Source: Ignavibacteria bacterium (GTDB lineage: Bacteria > Bacteroidota > Ignavibacteria > Tepidaquicellales > Tepidaquicellaceae). From it: a stretch of DNA of 64,000 nt. The notes beneath the pieces were generated by a model. The model did not search any database, was not told the origin of the DNA, and saw nothing but the letters and a program-made list of their open reading frames with translations. A program made the position numbers and the translations under genes. Below, piece by piece: positions 47,677-56,965 of this stretch (position 1 is the first letter of the stretch; each line of letters begins with the position of its first letter). Location: positions 124,001 through 188,000 of the forward strand of contig JAQTLX010000006.1 of NCBI GenBank assembly GCA_028714695.1. The letters are read 5' to 3'.

Positions 47677-47707
47677 TATTCTTCAGGCAACATAATAGGT
47701 TAAACAA

Positions 47708-48541
47708 TTGAAATACAGATTCGGAAAAAAGGAATACGACTTCGACATAAGAACGTATGTGATGGGTATTTTAAACATCACACCGGATTCTTTTTCTGAC
47801 GGCGGAAAATTTTTCGGAACTGCCCCGGAGATGAAAAAGATTATCGAATCCGCCGTGCAGATGGAAAAAGACGGAGCGGATTTCATTGATGTGGGCGGTG
47901 AATCGACAAGACCGGGAGCGGATGAAGTAAGTTTAGAGCAGGAAATGGAAAGAGTAATCCCTGTAATTTCGGAAATCACAAAACGAATCAGCATACCCGT
48001 ATCAATCGATACATACAAACATCAGGTGGCGGACGAAGCATTGAAAGCAGGCGCGGTAATCGTAAACGATATAAGCGGCTTTCAATTCGATGATAAGATT
48101 GCTTATGTTACAAAAAATCACAATGCTTCATGCATTTTAATGCATATAAAAGGTACTCCGAAAAATATGCAGAACAAACCCGTTTATACAGATGTAATCA
48201 GTGAGATAATCACCTATCTTGAAAAATCGGTAAGCATAGCGAAGGAAGCGGGAATCGAGCAGATAATTCTTGACCCGGGAATCGGATTTGGCAAAACATT
48301 TGAAGACAATTTAAAAATTATTAAGAACCTAAAGGAATTTAAGAATATTGGCTACCCCATTTTGCTGGGTGCGTCGCGAAAGAGTTTCATTAATAAAATC
48401 TATGAATCATCCCCTGCCGAAAGGCTTGAAGGCACACTGGCTGTAAACACCGCGGGTATTATTTACGGAGCGAACATTATACGCGTGCATGATGTTTTAG
48501 AGAATAAAAGAGCCGCTTTAACGGCAGATAATTTAAAATAA
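47708..48541 (+). CDS. folP: Dihydropteroate synthase
   Basis: 277 aa, starting with TTG at 47708. It joins 4-aminobenzoate to 6-hydroxymethyl-dihydropterin diphosphate in folate synthesis; the target of sulfonamides. Signatures: GILNITPDSFSDGG (about 19-32), DVGGESTRPGA (about 62-72), IDTYKHQVA (about 100-108), DPGIGFGKT and GASRKSFI. Located 31 bp after metG and 7 bp before copA. I see no resistance-type insertion in the sulfonamide loop. Confidence 0.97.
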   Translation: MKYRFGKKEYDFDIRTYVMGILNITPDSFSDGGKFFGTAPEMKKIIESAVQMEKDGADFIDVGGESTRPGADEVSLEQEMERVIPVISEITKRISIPVSIDTYKHQVADEALKAGAVIVNDISGFQFDDKIAYVTKNHNASCILMHIKGTPKNMQNKPVYTDVISEIITYLEKSVSIAKEAGIEQIILDPGIGFGKTFEDNLKIIKNLKEFKNIGYPILLGASRKSFINKIYESSPAERLEGTLAVNTAGIIYGANIIRVHDVLENKRAALTADNLK

Positions 48542-48548
48542 ACATTAA

Positions 48549-50795
48549 TTGGCAATAAAGAAAAACAGACCCGATAGTTTCGAAGAAATTGAACTCGATG
48601 TGGCAGGAATGGAATGCGTGAACTGTGCCAACAGCATAAAAACATACCTCGAAAAACTCAACGGCATTTACAACGTAGAAGTAAATTTCACTTCGGAAGT
48701 TGCTTCGGTAGAATACAATCCGCATGTTATAGAAATAAAAGAAATCGTGAAGGATATCAGGAAACTCGGTTACGATGTAATCGAGGAAGATGATGAAGAC
48801 AAAGTAGAACTTCAAAAGAAAAAGCATCTGAGATTTGAGAGAAATAATATTTTCTTTGCAATATTTCTTTCCATTATAATAATGACAGTCTCCATGAGCG
48901 GGCACCATGGGTTTTACGACCTGAAGATTCCGATGAATCAGGGGTTGGCTTTTCTTTTTATACTAACGAGTATTATTGTTTTCTGGAACGGGAAAAAATT
49001 TATTGTCGGCGCGTATCATTCAGCAAGGAATAAGACTTCGGATATGAACACGCTTGTTTCGATGGGTGTTTTATCATCATATATATACAGTTCAATTATT
49101 GCCATCAACCATATATTCAAACTTAATATTTATGCATTAAGAAATTCGCACGAGGTTTATTTCGAAACAGCTGCTATGATTATTACGCTGATATTGACAG
49201 GCAACTATCTTGAATCAGTTTTAAAATCAAAGACTCAGACTTCAATAAAGAAACTCAAAGAACTTCAGTCGAAATTTGTTAATATCATACGAGGCGGTTC
49301 CGAGATGCTGGTTCCATATAACAAAGTAAGAGTAAACGATACCGTAATCGTGAAATCAGGCGATAAGATTCCCGTGGACGGACAGATTGTAGAAGGATAT
49401 TGCGTAATTGATGAAAGCGCAATGACGGGCGAGAGCGTTCCCGTTGAAAAGAAAACGGGCGATAATCTGATTAGCGGGACACTTATGAAGAACGGTTTCG
49501 TAAAGATGAACGCTGTAAAGGTCGGGCAGAACACTACATTATCGAGAATTATAAGTTTAGTAAAGGAAGCGTCAAATTCAAAACCGAAAATTCAAAGGCT
49601 TGCGGATAAGATATCGGCAATCTTTGTTCCTGTCGTTGTTTCAATTTCAATAATAACATTTGTAATATGGCGCTTCATTATCGGCATTCCTTTTGACGAA
49701 TCTCTTTTATTCGCCGTTTCAGTTTTAGTAATTGCATGCCCGTGCGCGCTTGGACTTGCATCTCCAATGGCTATAGTAATAGGTGTTGGAAGAGCAGCAG
49801 AGAACGGAATTCTTTTTAACAATGTCGAATCTATCGAAAATATAATTAAAGTTGACACTATCTGTTTCGATAAAACCGGCACACTGACAACGGGTGAAAT
49901 GGAAATAAATAATATCAGAACCTACGGAAGTATTACTAATGATGAATTGATGAAGAATGTCTTTTCCGTCGAGAAATATTCTAATCACCCGCTTGCTAAG
50001 TCAATAGTAAATTATTGTCTGCAAATAAAAGCGGACATTTCCGAAAACGTTGAAAAAATTAACAACGAAGAAGGGCTTGGAATATCGGGTTTTGTTGACA
50101 ACAAGGAAGTTTTAATCGGAAGTTACAATCTGATGGAAAAGCACAATGTACTACTTATTGACATTCCAAAACCGGAGAATGCGGGAATATTATTCGTAAG
50201 TATTAATAAATCACTCGCGGGATCGATTGAGTTCGAAGACAAAATAAAACCGGAGGCAAAGGACACGATAGCAAGAATCAAGAAAATGAAACTCGGATTA
50301 TTCCTTATCTCAGGCGACAGCGAAGCAGTTACTTCGAAAGTTGCGAAAGAACTAGACATCGATAATTTTTCTTTTAAGACTTTTCCGGAAGACAAAGAAA
50401 AGATTGTATCCGAACTTCAGAGCCGGAATAAGAACGTTGCAATGATAGGCGACGGCATAAACGATGCTCCTTCCCTTGCAAGAGCGAACGTCGGAATGGC
50501 GGTTGGAACGGGTCAGGATATTGCAATCGATTCAGCCGATGTTATTTTAGTAAAAGGCGACTTAAGGAATGTAATAAAATCTATAAATATTTCTTCAAGA
50601 ACGGTTTCTATAATAAAACAGAATATATTCTGGGCATTTTTCTACAATGCAATCACAATCCCTGCGGCTGCCGGTCTTTTGGCGCCGTTTGGCATTGTAA
50701 TAAGTCCCGTAATGGCGGCAATGTTCATGGCATTCAGCGATGTAGTTACAGTAATGATAAATTCATTAAGATTAAAATACGTAAACATAAATTAA
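48549..50795 (+). CDS. copA: Copper-translocating P-type ATPase with N-terminal HMA domain
   Basis: 748 aa, TTG start at 48549. Heavy-metal P1B ATPase: N-terminal HMA domain with GMECVNC (C23, C26), transmembrane helices in pairs, the ion-channel motif C397-P-C399 typical of Cu(I) transport, the phosphorylation site DKTGT starting at D441, and GDGINDAPS (about 634-642). It pumps Cu(I) out of the cytoplasm. The following gene encodes a lipoprotein with another HMA domain, a plausible acceptor at the periplasmic side. No copper regulator is seen nearby. Confidence 0.94.
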   Translation: MAIKKNRPDSFEEIELDVAGMECVNCANSIKTYLEKLNGIYNVEVNFTSEVASVEYNPHVIEIKEIVKDIRKLGYDVIEEDDEDKVELQKKKHLRFERNNIFFAIFLSIIIMTVSMSGHHGFYDLKIPMNQGLAFLFILTSIIVFWNGKKFIVGAYHSARNKTSDMNTLVSMGVLSSYIYSSIIAINHIFKLNIYALRNSHEVYFETAAMIITLILTGNYLESVLKSKTQTSIKKLKELQSKFVNIIRGGSEMLVPYNKVRVNDTVIVKSGDKIPVDGQIVEGYCVIDESAMTGESVPVEKKTGDNLISGTLMKNGFVKMNAVKVGQNTTLSRIISLVKEASNSKPKIQRLADKISAIFVPVVVSISIITFVIWRFIIGIPFDESLLFAVSVLVIACPCALGLASPMAIVIGVGRAAENGILFNNVESIENIIKVDTICFDKTGTLTTGEMEINNIRTYGSITNDELMKNVFSVEKYSNHPLAKSIVNYCLQIKADISENVEKINNEEGLGISGFVDNKEVLIGSYNLMEKHNVLLIDIPKPENAGILFVSINKSLAGSIEFEDKIKPEAKDTIARIKKMKLGLFLISGDSEAVTSKVAKELDIDNFSFKTFPEDKEKIVSELQSRNKNVAMIGDGINDAPSLARANVGMAVGTGQDIAIDSADVILVKGDLRNVIKSINISSRTVSIIKQNIFWAFFYNAITIPAAAGLLAPFGIVISPVMAAMFMAFSDVVTVMINSLRLKYVNIN

Positions 50796-50805
50796 TATTT
50801 TCATC

Positions 50806-51180
50806 ATGAAAAACATAATAAACTTCGCAATTGTAATTTTGATTTTATTTGCTGCAGGATGCGGGAAAAAAGTCAGCAATCAGACGAGTGAAGTAAAAAA
50901 TACTGCTGAAAAGGTAGAATCAGTCGAGTTTAACTGCCCCGGTATGCATTGTTCCGGCTGCGAGGAAACAATAGCTGATGAAGTTAAGAAAATCGACGGT
51001 ATTAAAACGGTTTCCGCAGATTCAAAAACCAAGGTCGTTAAAGTCAGTTATGATGCCGGCAAGACAAGCAAAGAAAATATTTCGAAGACTATAAATGCAG
51101 CAGGATATGATACGGAACTCTCAAAAACCGACACCAAACATGACTGCGAGAATGATATGAAAGAGGAGAAAAAGAACTAA
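50806..51180 (+). CDS. HMA-domain lipoprotein (predicted periplasmic copper-binding protein)
   Basis: 124 aa. Lipobox AAGC with lipidated C19, a short linker, then a heavy-metal-associated domain (about 38-106) with CPGMHCSGC (C44, C49, C52), followed by a short His/Cys-containing tail (KHDCEND). HMA domains with CxxC bind Cu(I) or similar soft metals. It starts 10 bp after copA and is thus a likely partner that receives Cu(I) on the outside or buffers it. An extracytoplasmic lipid-anchored HMA protein is less common than cytoplasmic chaperones. Confidence 0.9.
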   Translation: MKNIINFAIVILILFAAGCGKKVSNQTSEVKNTAEKVESVEFNCPGMHCSGCEETIADEVKKIDGIKTVSADSKTKVVKVSYDAGKTSKENISKTINAAGYDTELSKTDTKHDCENDMKEEKKN

Positions 51181-51182
51181 AG

Positions 51183-51872
51183 ATGAGCCGTAAAGTAGAT
51201 TTTGACAAACACGCACATTCATACGAAGATCAATTATCGGATGACTTGAAATTTTTCGGAGAAGAGAGCCGTTATTTCGCCGAACATAAGATTAAGATAG
51301 TAAAAGAAAAACTCGGCAGAATGCCGTCAAGTATTCTGGAATACGGATGCGGCATCGGAATGAATCTGAGTTTCATGCCTGAGTATTTTCCAGAAGCAAA
51401 AGTAACGGGCTGTGATATTTCGGCAAAGAGCATTCAGATTGCCTCAGAAAAAAGTCCATCAGTAGATTTTTTTCATATAGAAGATTCAGAAGTTGAAAGA
51501 AGGAAAGAATCATTTGATTTAATCTTCGTATCAAATGTATTCCATCATATTGAACCTCACCTTAGAGAAAAAGCCGTATCGAATATTTATAAAATGCTTG
51601 ATAAAAACGGGATTGTGTTTTTCTTCGAGCATAACCCGTTTAATCCCATTACGAGACGAATTGTTAATACATGTGTGTGGGATACAGATGCGATATTATT
51701 GAAACCTAAAGAATCTCTGGGGTTATTCAGAAACGGAGGATTTAACATTAAATCAAAAGTTTACACTTTATATTTTCCCGCTTATATGAAATTTTTAAGA
51801 CCCATAGAAAAAGCATTGTGGTTTTTACCCATGGGCGGGCAGTATTACATAACGGCAGAAAAGAAAATTTAG
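51183..51872 (+). CDS. Class I SAM-dependent methyltransferase
   Basis: 229 aa. Motif I ILEYGCGIGMNLSF (about 57-70) is the S-adenosylmethionine-binding strand and glycine loop; post-I acidic residue in VTGCDIS (about 80-86); motif IV region FDLIFVSNVFHHIEPH (about 112-127), then FFFEHNPFNPITRR. The target is not indicated; possibilities include a lipid, quinone or sugar. It starts 2 bp after the HMA lipoprotein stop and ends 1 bp before the convergent glycosyltransferase. Confidence 0.9.
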   Translation: MSRKVDFDKHAHSYEDQLSDDLKFFGEESRYFAEHKIKIVKEKLGRMPSSILEYGCGIGMNLSFMPEYFPEAKVTGCDISAKSIQIASEKSPSVDFFHIEDSEVERRKESFDLIFVSNVFHHIEPHLREKAVSNIYKMLDKNGIVFFFEHNPFNPITRRIVNTCVWDTDAILLKPKESLGLFRNGGFNIKSKVYTLYFPAYMKFLRPIEKALWFLPMGGQYYITAEKKI

Positions 51873-51873
51873 G

Positions 51874-52599
51874 TTACAATCCCCTTTTCTTTAATTCAAT
51901 TTTATGTTCTTTTCTGTACCGGAACACCTCCTTTATTGTGCCGAATATAACAGAAGGTCTTGCTCCTGTGGAAACACCATCCACTCTGGGAAGATGTGTT
52001 ACTCCCATTTCAACAGTCTTATATCCATGCAAATGAGCCTTTAGCATTATTTCGGCATCAATAAACGCGTCTACTGAATCTATCTTTATTTCTTTAAATA
52101 GTTTTGTCGGAAAGACCTTAAACGCGCAGTCAATATCCCAGTAATCAAGACCAAATATTAATTTAAGCAGATAGTTATAAGATAGTGATGTAAATTTCCT
52201 GTATAATGAATATTGTTTTTTCTTCCTGTATCCGACAACTATATCGGTAAAAGGAAGCATTGCAACAAATTTTTTCAGTTCATCCAGGTCAAACTGATTG
52301 TCACCGTCAGTATAAAACACAAAGTCCATTTTTGCGCTGGTGAAACCGTCTTTCAATGTAGCCCCATATCCCATATTTTTGACATGGTGTATAACTCTTA
52401 CTTTTTCATATTTCACTGCAAGCGAATCGGCAACTTCTCCGGTTTTATCAGGGCTGCCATCTTCAATAATGATTACCTCATAGTCTTTAAGTTTCAGGCT
52501 TTCAAGCACTTCAACCGCTTTATCTACAACTTTAGCAATATTACCCTCGTCATAATATGCAGGGAAGAAAACCGATAACGATAATTCAGAATTAGTCAT
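51874..52599 (-). CDS. Family 2 glycosyltransferase (dolichol-phosphate-mannose-synthase-like)
   Basis: 241 aa. GT-A fold: opening LSVFFPAYYDEGNI (about 6-19), IIIEDGSPDKTGEVAD (about 43-58), and the DxD-type motif YTDGDNQFD (about 95-103), with DVVIGYRKK-like strand IVVGYRKKK near 118-126. No membrane helices, so it is the soluble type that loads sugar on a polyprenyl phosphate or transfers it to a lipid-linked glycan. Last gene of a minus-strand trio with 1-bp gaps: membrane GT, epimerase, this GT2. Confidence 0.93.
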   Translation of the reverse strand: MTNSELSLSVFFPAYYDEGNIAKVVDKAVEVLESLKLKDYEVIIIEDGSPDKTGEVADSLAVKYEKVRVIHHVKNMGYGATLKDGFTSAKMDFVFYTDGDNQFDLDELKKFVAMLPFTDIVVGYRKKKQYSLYRKFTSLSYNYLLKLIFGLDYWDIDCAFKVFPTKLFKEIKIDSVDAFIDAEIMLKAHLHGYKTVEMGVTHLPRVDGVSTGARPSVIFGTIKEVFRYRKEHKIELKKRGL

Positions 52600-52600
52600 T

Positions 52601-53539
52601 TTATACCTTAAAATAATCTTTTAAATAATTATATGTACTTTGAATTCCATTTTCGAGAGAAGTATGAGGATTATAACCGAGTTCTTTTGCAGTTCTTGAT
52701 ATATCAAGAACGTTAACGGGCACATCAACTTTCCTGCTTTCGATATATTCTACAGGAAACTTTTTTCCGAAAACTTTTTCAAGAGTACCAATAAGTTCAT
52801 TCAATGAAGTTGCTTTCCCGGAACCAAGATTAAAAATATTCTCAGCGCCTCCGTAAACAAGTGAATCCACCATAGGTTTAACAGCGTCCTTTATATATAT
52901 AAAATCACGCTTTACTTCACCGTCCCCCCAAATCGCAATTGTCTCATTTTTTATAAATTTCTTGATGAACACGGGGATTACTCCCTGCGAATAAAGCGGG
53001 TTCTGCCTTTCACCGTACGGATTTGATAATCTGAACACTATATAATCCAGACCGTAAAGATATTTATACATGAATAAATAATCTTCTATGGTCTTTTTTA
53101 TAATTCCGTAAGAACAGACAGGTCTTCTTGGATGATTTTCTTTAATGGGAGTATAATCGGGATATCCGTAAACAGTGCCCCCCGAAGAAATAAAAATTAT
53201 TTTTCTGACATCATTATTCTTTATGTCCTGTAATAGTTTTAATGTGGAAATCAGATTTGATTCAACATCATATACGGGATTTTCATTAGATGATGCCGGC
53301 AGTGTGGAACTAACGAGATGATAGACGTAATCCATTCCTTTAAGACTGGATAGTAAATCAGTTTCATTATTAAAATCACCTTCGATAATATTAATTTTGT
53401 CTTTTAAAGCGGACAAATTCGCTCTTGAAAAATTAAGTTTATCGAATATTGTAACACTGTAACCGTTTGCGAGCAGTTCTTCCGCAAGGTGTGAACCGAT
53501 AAAACCGCCGCCGCCGTATATTATGCAATTCCCTTTCAT
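52601..53539 (-). CDS. NAD-dependent nucleoside-diphosphate-sugar epimerase/dehydratase
   Basis: 312 aa. Extended short-chain dehydrogenase: NAD-binding GGGGFIGSHLAEELL (about 8-22), the serine of ISSGGTVYG and the Tyr-Lys pair in SYGIIKKTIEDY (about 144-155) are the catalytic triad. It changes the sugar of a UDP- or dTDP-sugar (GalE-like or 4,6-dehydratase-like); the exact sugar is unknown. Second gene of the glycan trio. Confidence 0.93.
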   Translation of the reverse strand: MKGNCIIYGGGGFIGSHLAEELLANGYSVTIFDKLNFSRANLSALKDKINIIEGDFNNETDLLSSLKGMDYVYHLVSSTLPASSNENPVYDVESNLISTLKLLQDIKNNDVRKIIFISSGGTVYGYPDYTPIKENHPRRPVCSYGIIKKTIEDYLFMYKYLYGLDYIVFRLSNPYGERQNPLYSQGVIPVFIKKFIKNETIAIWGDGEVKRDFIYIKDAVKPMVDSLVYGGAENIFNLGSGKATSLNELIGTLEKVFGKKFPVEYIESRKVDVPVNVLDISRTAKELGYNPHTSLENGIQSTYNYLKDYFKV

Positions 53540-53540
53540 G

Positions 53541-55121
53541 CTAGTTTATTTTTTCAATTACGAAAGCCGAAAATCTTCTATCAACTGAACCGAACTGATT
53601 TAAAATCTTATAATCGGGATTACTCTGAAGCGTTTCTATTTTAATGTCATTGTTAAACTCAGGCCTGTAACCATAATGATTTTCCCATATAAGAATCGAA
53701 CCTTTGGGAATATCATTGAAATATTTCGAGTTGAGCGGCAAATATTTATCCGGATGTTCACGATAACCTTTCAGGAAAAATAGAAGTACCGAGTGGTTTG
53801 TGTAATAATTGACGTTTTTATCAAGGCTATTCACATATTCAGCCGTGCTTTTTACTGTCTGATTTTCAGGTGAAAGTTGTTTTGGTTTGAAATCGATTCC
53901 GAGATAAACAATTGCAAGTATTATCAGTGCGACCGATATCTTATTTAAATATGATACGGCATTATTCGCCGATACAATTAATGTTATAACAAGAAAAGCC
54001 GCTATAAAGAATATCTTAGTATAATCATTTGTATCAAGCAGTTTAAAACCATCGGATTCTTTTGAAAGGAACATTAGTGTCAGAACGGCCATCACGGCAG
54101 TTATCCATAAATGTAATTTCCTGAATTCTTTTTTAGCAAGATTGTTTAACCCGACTGTGCCGAAAAAAGCCGCAACGGGTGAAATATGCAGCAGGTATCT
54201 CCAGTTTCCTGGATTCGGACCGTTGCTCCACATTGTATAAATCTGAACAGCAAAAACAGTTATGAAAAGCACATAGAATAACAAATACTCGCTGATATAC
54301 TCTTTATATTTTTTCATATTTGCAAAAAATCCCAAAAATCCTTCAAGGAACATAAGGAATGATACGGGACCAAGTATAAAAATATAAACTTTGAAATAGT
54401 GCATTACACCTTGTGTATTATATGTAAGCGAGGCGACACTTTTCATCTCGGTCAGTATAAATAGAAAATCCCCTGTCTTCCACATACCCAGCAAATTATA
54501 AATTACTGGGAAAACGCCTATTGCAAATGCAGGAATATATTTTTTCCGATATAACAGAATTACGAACAGGACTATGCAAAATATGCTGATTTCCTGCCGA
54601 ATCGTAAACACATAACCGATTAATAAGCCTGCGAGAATAAGTTTTTCCCTTTTATACAATATCAGAAACAGAACAACCAGCATAGCAGTAAAAATTTCCG
54701 AATATGTCCGGAACGATAAATCGAAGAATAGCGGCTGAACCGCGAGCAGTAATGCACCAAAGTAAGCATATTTTATCTTGTATTCCTTCAGAAGTACATA
54801 TGTTAAGAATACTGTAACGGCTGATATCAGAGAATTGAAAATCAGGACTGCTTTATAGTCAATCAAAGCGGGAATGATAAGGAAAATCTTCCAGCCCGGT
54901 TTCGGATTATTACCGAGAATAGAAAACGCGTCAACTTTGAATTTCACAGCGTTCAAGTACTGCGCTATTTCATCGTCCTGATAGAATCCGGTTGAAATGT
55001 TTGAAAGCCAGAAATAAATTAAAGTTAATAAAGGAATTAAGACCCAGAAATACTTATCAAAATAGGTTTCCAGGCTGACAATGTTTTCAACTTTTTGTAT
55101 TTCGAGTTTTGTCTTTGCCAT
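53541..55121 (-). CDS. Polytopic membrane glycosyltransferase (GT39/PMT-like)
   Basis: 526 aa with about eleven to twelve predicted helices. The first periplasmic loop has the acidic pair of the ArnT/PMT-type enzymes (FYQDDEIAQY, about 52-61), which activates the lipid-linked sugar donor. The C-terminal 120 residues are soluble. It would transfer a sugar from a polyprenyl-phosphate carrier to a protein or lipid outside. First gene of the trio with epimerase and GT2, which supply the sugar and carrier. Confidence 0.88.
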   Translation of the reverse strand: MAKTKLEIQKVENIVSLETYFDKYFWVLIPLLTLIYFWLSNISTGFYQDDEIAQYLNAVKFKVDAFSILGNNPKPGWKIFLIIPALIDYKAVLIFNSLISAVTVFLTYVLLKEYKIKYAYFGALLLAVQPLFFDLSFRTYSEIFTAMLVVLFLILYKREKLILAGLLIGYVFTIRQEISIFCIVLFVILLYRKKYIPAFAIGVFPVIYNLLGMWKTGDFLFILTEMKSVASLTYNTQGVMHYFKVYIFILGPVSFLMFLEGFLGFFANMKKYKEYISEYLLFYVLFITVFAVQIYTMWSNGPNPGNWRYLLHISPVAAFFGTVGLNNLAKKEFRKLHLWITAVMAVLTLMFLSKESDGFKLLDTNDYTKIFFIAAFLVITLIVSANNAVSYLNKISVALIILAIVYLGIDFKPKQLSPENQTVKSTAEYVNSLDKNVNYYTNHSVLLFFLKGYREHPDKYLPLNSKYFNDIPKGSILIWENHYGYRPEFNNDIKIETLQSNPDYKILNQFGSVDRRFSAFVIEKIN

Positions 55122-55362
55122 AAATAAGTGTTGGTGAAATTATATAAATATTATCAAGTTTTAAAGGGTAAAGGTCGGTTGCGACGCACTATAAGAAGAT
55201 AGTAAATCAATAAAAAATATATTTATTATATCGAGATTAAGTAAAATGTATTAAAGAGGGGAAAAGAGATGATTTACTGGAAAAGTCAAAGTTATAATGG
55301 GTACCGAATACCCATTTTTATCTTTAATAAACTTTCCGATAATGTTATATTTAAACAATATT

Positions 55363-56463
55363 ATGGAATTACTCGGAAATTCAATACAGATCAAAGAAAT
55401 CAACCAGATTATTCGTCAGGTCGCGCCTACGGATATAAGCGTGCTTATCACGGGCGAAAGCGGAACTGGTAAAGAAGTAGTTGCGAACTGCATACATGAA
55501 TACAGCAAAAGAAAAGACAAAGCATTTATAACAGTAAATTGCGGAGCGATACCGGAAGGTATAATTGAAAGCGAGTTATTCGGGCATCAAAAGGGTGCAT
55601 TTACAGGTGCAATAGAAAACCGTGAAGGATATTTTGAGATGGCCGCAAAAGGCACAATATTTCTGGATGAGATAGGAGATATGCCTCTTGCAACACAGGT
55701 TAAAATACTTCGTGTACTGGAATCAGGCGAGTTTTTAAGAGTAGGCGGAAACAAGAATATACATGTTGATGTTCGAGTAGTTGCGGCAACGAACAAAAAT
55801 CTTTCACAGGAGGTAATCAACAAGAACTTCAGGGAAGATTTGTATTTCAGACTCAGATTGGTTAATATACATATACCGCCTTTGCGTGAAAGAAAATCCG
55901 ATGTAAAAGTTTTATTCGAGCATTTCATAGATGAAGTATGCAAAAAGAACGGTATTGAATACAGAGGTATTGAAGATGATGCAATGGAATTTCTAATCAA
56001 TTACGTCTGGTACGGTAATGCGCGGGAGTTGAAAAATTTCTGTGAAAGCATTGTGGTACTTAATCCAAACAAGAAATTAGCGCTGGCTGACGTAAAGAAA
56101 AACCTGCATTCCGAGTTTACTCAGCCCAGACAATTGCCTGCTGTACCATTAATAACTAAGGATTACAGCGAAAAAGATTTAATTATGAGGGCTTTATTTG
56201 AACTTAAGTCTGATATATTGGATATTAAAAAACTTTTAAAGTATAAAGACAACGAAATAAACAGTATTCAGACCGACAGTGATTTTTTCATAAATCGGGA
56301 CAGGATAAAGAACATGGATGATGAAGAAATAGACAAAGAGATTCTTGTATATCTGCTCAGGCTTCATGACTGGGACGTTAAAAAAGTATCGGATAATTTG
56401 AATCAGACGCCCAGAAACGTTTACAGAAAGATTAAAAAATACAACATAATAAAAAACTTTTGA
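55363..56463 (+). CDS. Sigma-54-dependent transcriptional activator without receiver domain
   Basis: 366 aa from ATG 55363. This start was chosen because the preceding 22 codons (from 55297) are not family-like. AAA+ domain: GESGTGKE (31-38), the sigma-54 contact loop GAFTGA (78-83), Walker B FLDEIGDM (about 98-105) and the arginine fingers after it. The C-terminus has a Fis-type helix-turn-helix (EEIDKEIL ... RNVYRKIKKY). There is no response-receiver or GAF domain, so it may be constitutive or controlled by a partner, like PspF. It overlaps lptE by 4 bp, hence may control envelope genes beside it. Confidence 0.92.
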   Translation: MELLGNSIQIKEINQIIRQVAPTDISVLITGESGTGKEVVANCIHEYSKRKDKAFITVNCGAIPEGIIESELFGHQKGAFTGAIENREGYFEMAAKGTIFLDEIGDMPLATQVKILRVLESGEFLRVGGNKNIHVDVRVVAATNKNLSQEVINKNFREDLYFRLRLVNIHIPPLRERKSDVKVLFEHFIDEVCKKNGIEYRGIEDDAMEFLINYVWYGNARELKNFCESIVVLNPNKKLALADVKKNLHSEFTQPRQLPAVPLITKDYSEKDLIMRALFELKSDILDIKKLLKYKDNEINSIQTDSDFFINRDRIKNMDDEEIDKEILVYLLRLHDWDVKKVSDNLNQTPRNVYRKIKKYNIIKNF

Positions 56464-56963
56464 AAAAATACTCGTTCATATTATTAATTTTTGCTTTTAT
56501 TTTTAATTCCTGCGGTATATACAGTTTTAAGGGTAATAATCCGCCCGAGGGAATAAAAACTATTGCAGTCCCTTTGTTCACCGACAACAGCGGATTCGCT
56601 GAATCCGGTCTAAAAGAACAATTCACGGAATTACTTAAGAATAAAATTATAAGCGACAATACATTAAGGCTGGCGGATAAGACAACGGCCGATGGTGCGT
56701 TGAACTGCACAATAACATCCGTTAAAGACGATGCTCTCGTAATAAGCGGCAATGAGAACGTCACAAAAAGAAAGATAACTATTAACGTCAATGTTGTATT
56801 TGAGAATCTAAAAAAACAAAAGAAAATCTGGGATAGAAATTACGAAAATTGGGGAGAATACAATTCCTCAACCAGTTCTTTTTCAGAGAGACAAAACGGC
56901 ATTACGCTTGCCCGCGATAAGATAACAGACGACATTTTAAACGACATTATTTCAAACTGGTAA
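56460..56963 (+). CDS. lptE: LPS-assembly lipoprotein LptE
   Basis: 167 aa with TTG start at 56460, overlapping the upstream stop. Lipoprotein signal with lipobox NSC (C18), then GIYSFKGNNPPEGIKTIAVPLFTDNSG, the typical LptE opening in Bacteroidota-type genomes, and the C-terminal helix TLARDKITDDILNDIISNW. It plugs the LptD barrel in the outer membrane for lipopolysaccharide export. lptD is not in the window. Confidence 0.9.
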   Translation: MKKYSFILLIFAFIFNSCGIYSFKGNNPPEGIKTIAVPLFTDNSGFAESGLKEQFTELLKNKIISDNTLRLADKTTADGALNCTITSVKDDALVISGNENVTKRKITINVNVVFENLKKQKKIWDRNYENWGEYNSSTSSFSERQNGITLARDKITDDILNDIISNW

Positions 56964-56965
56964 AC

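Noticed and set aside
55269-55472. 67-codon ORF with a purine-rich leader before the sigma-54 activator
   Set aside because: It lies in another frame than the activator and has no recognisable domain; the AAA domain starts properly at 55363.
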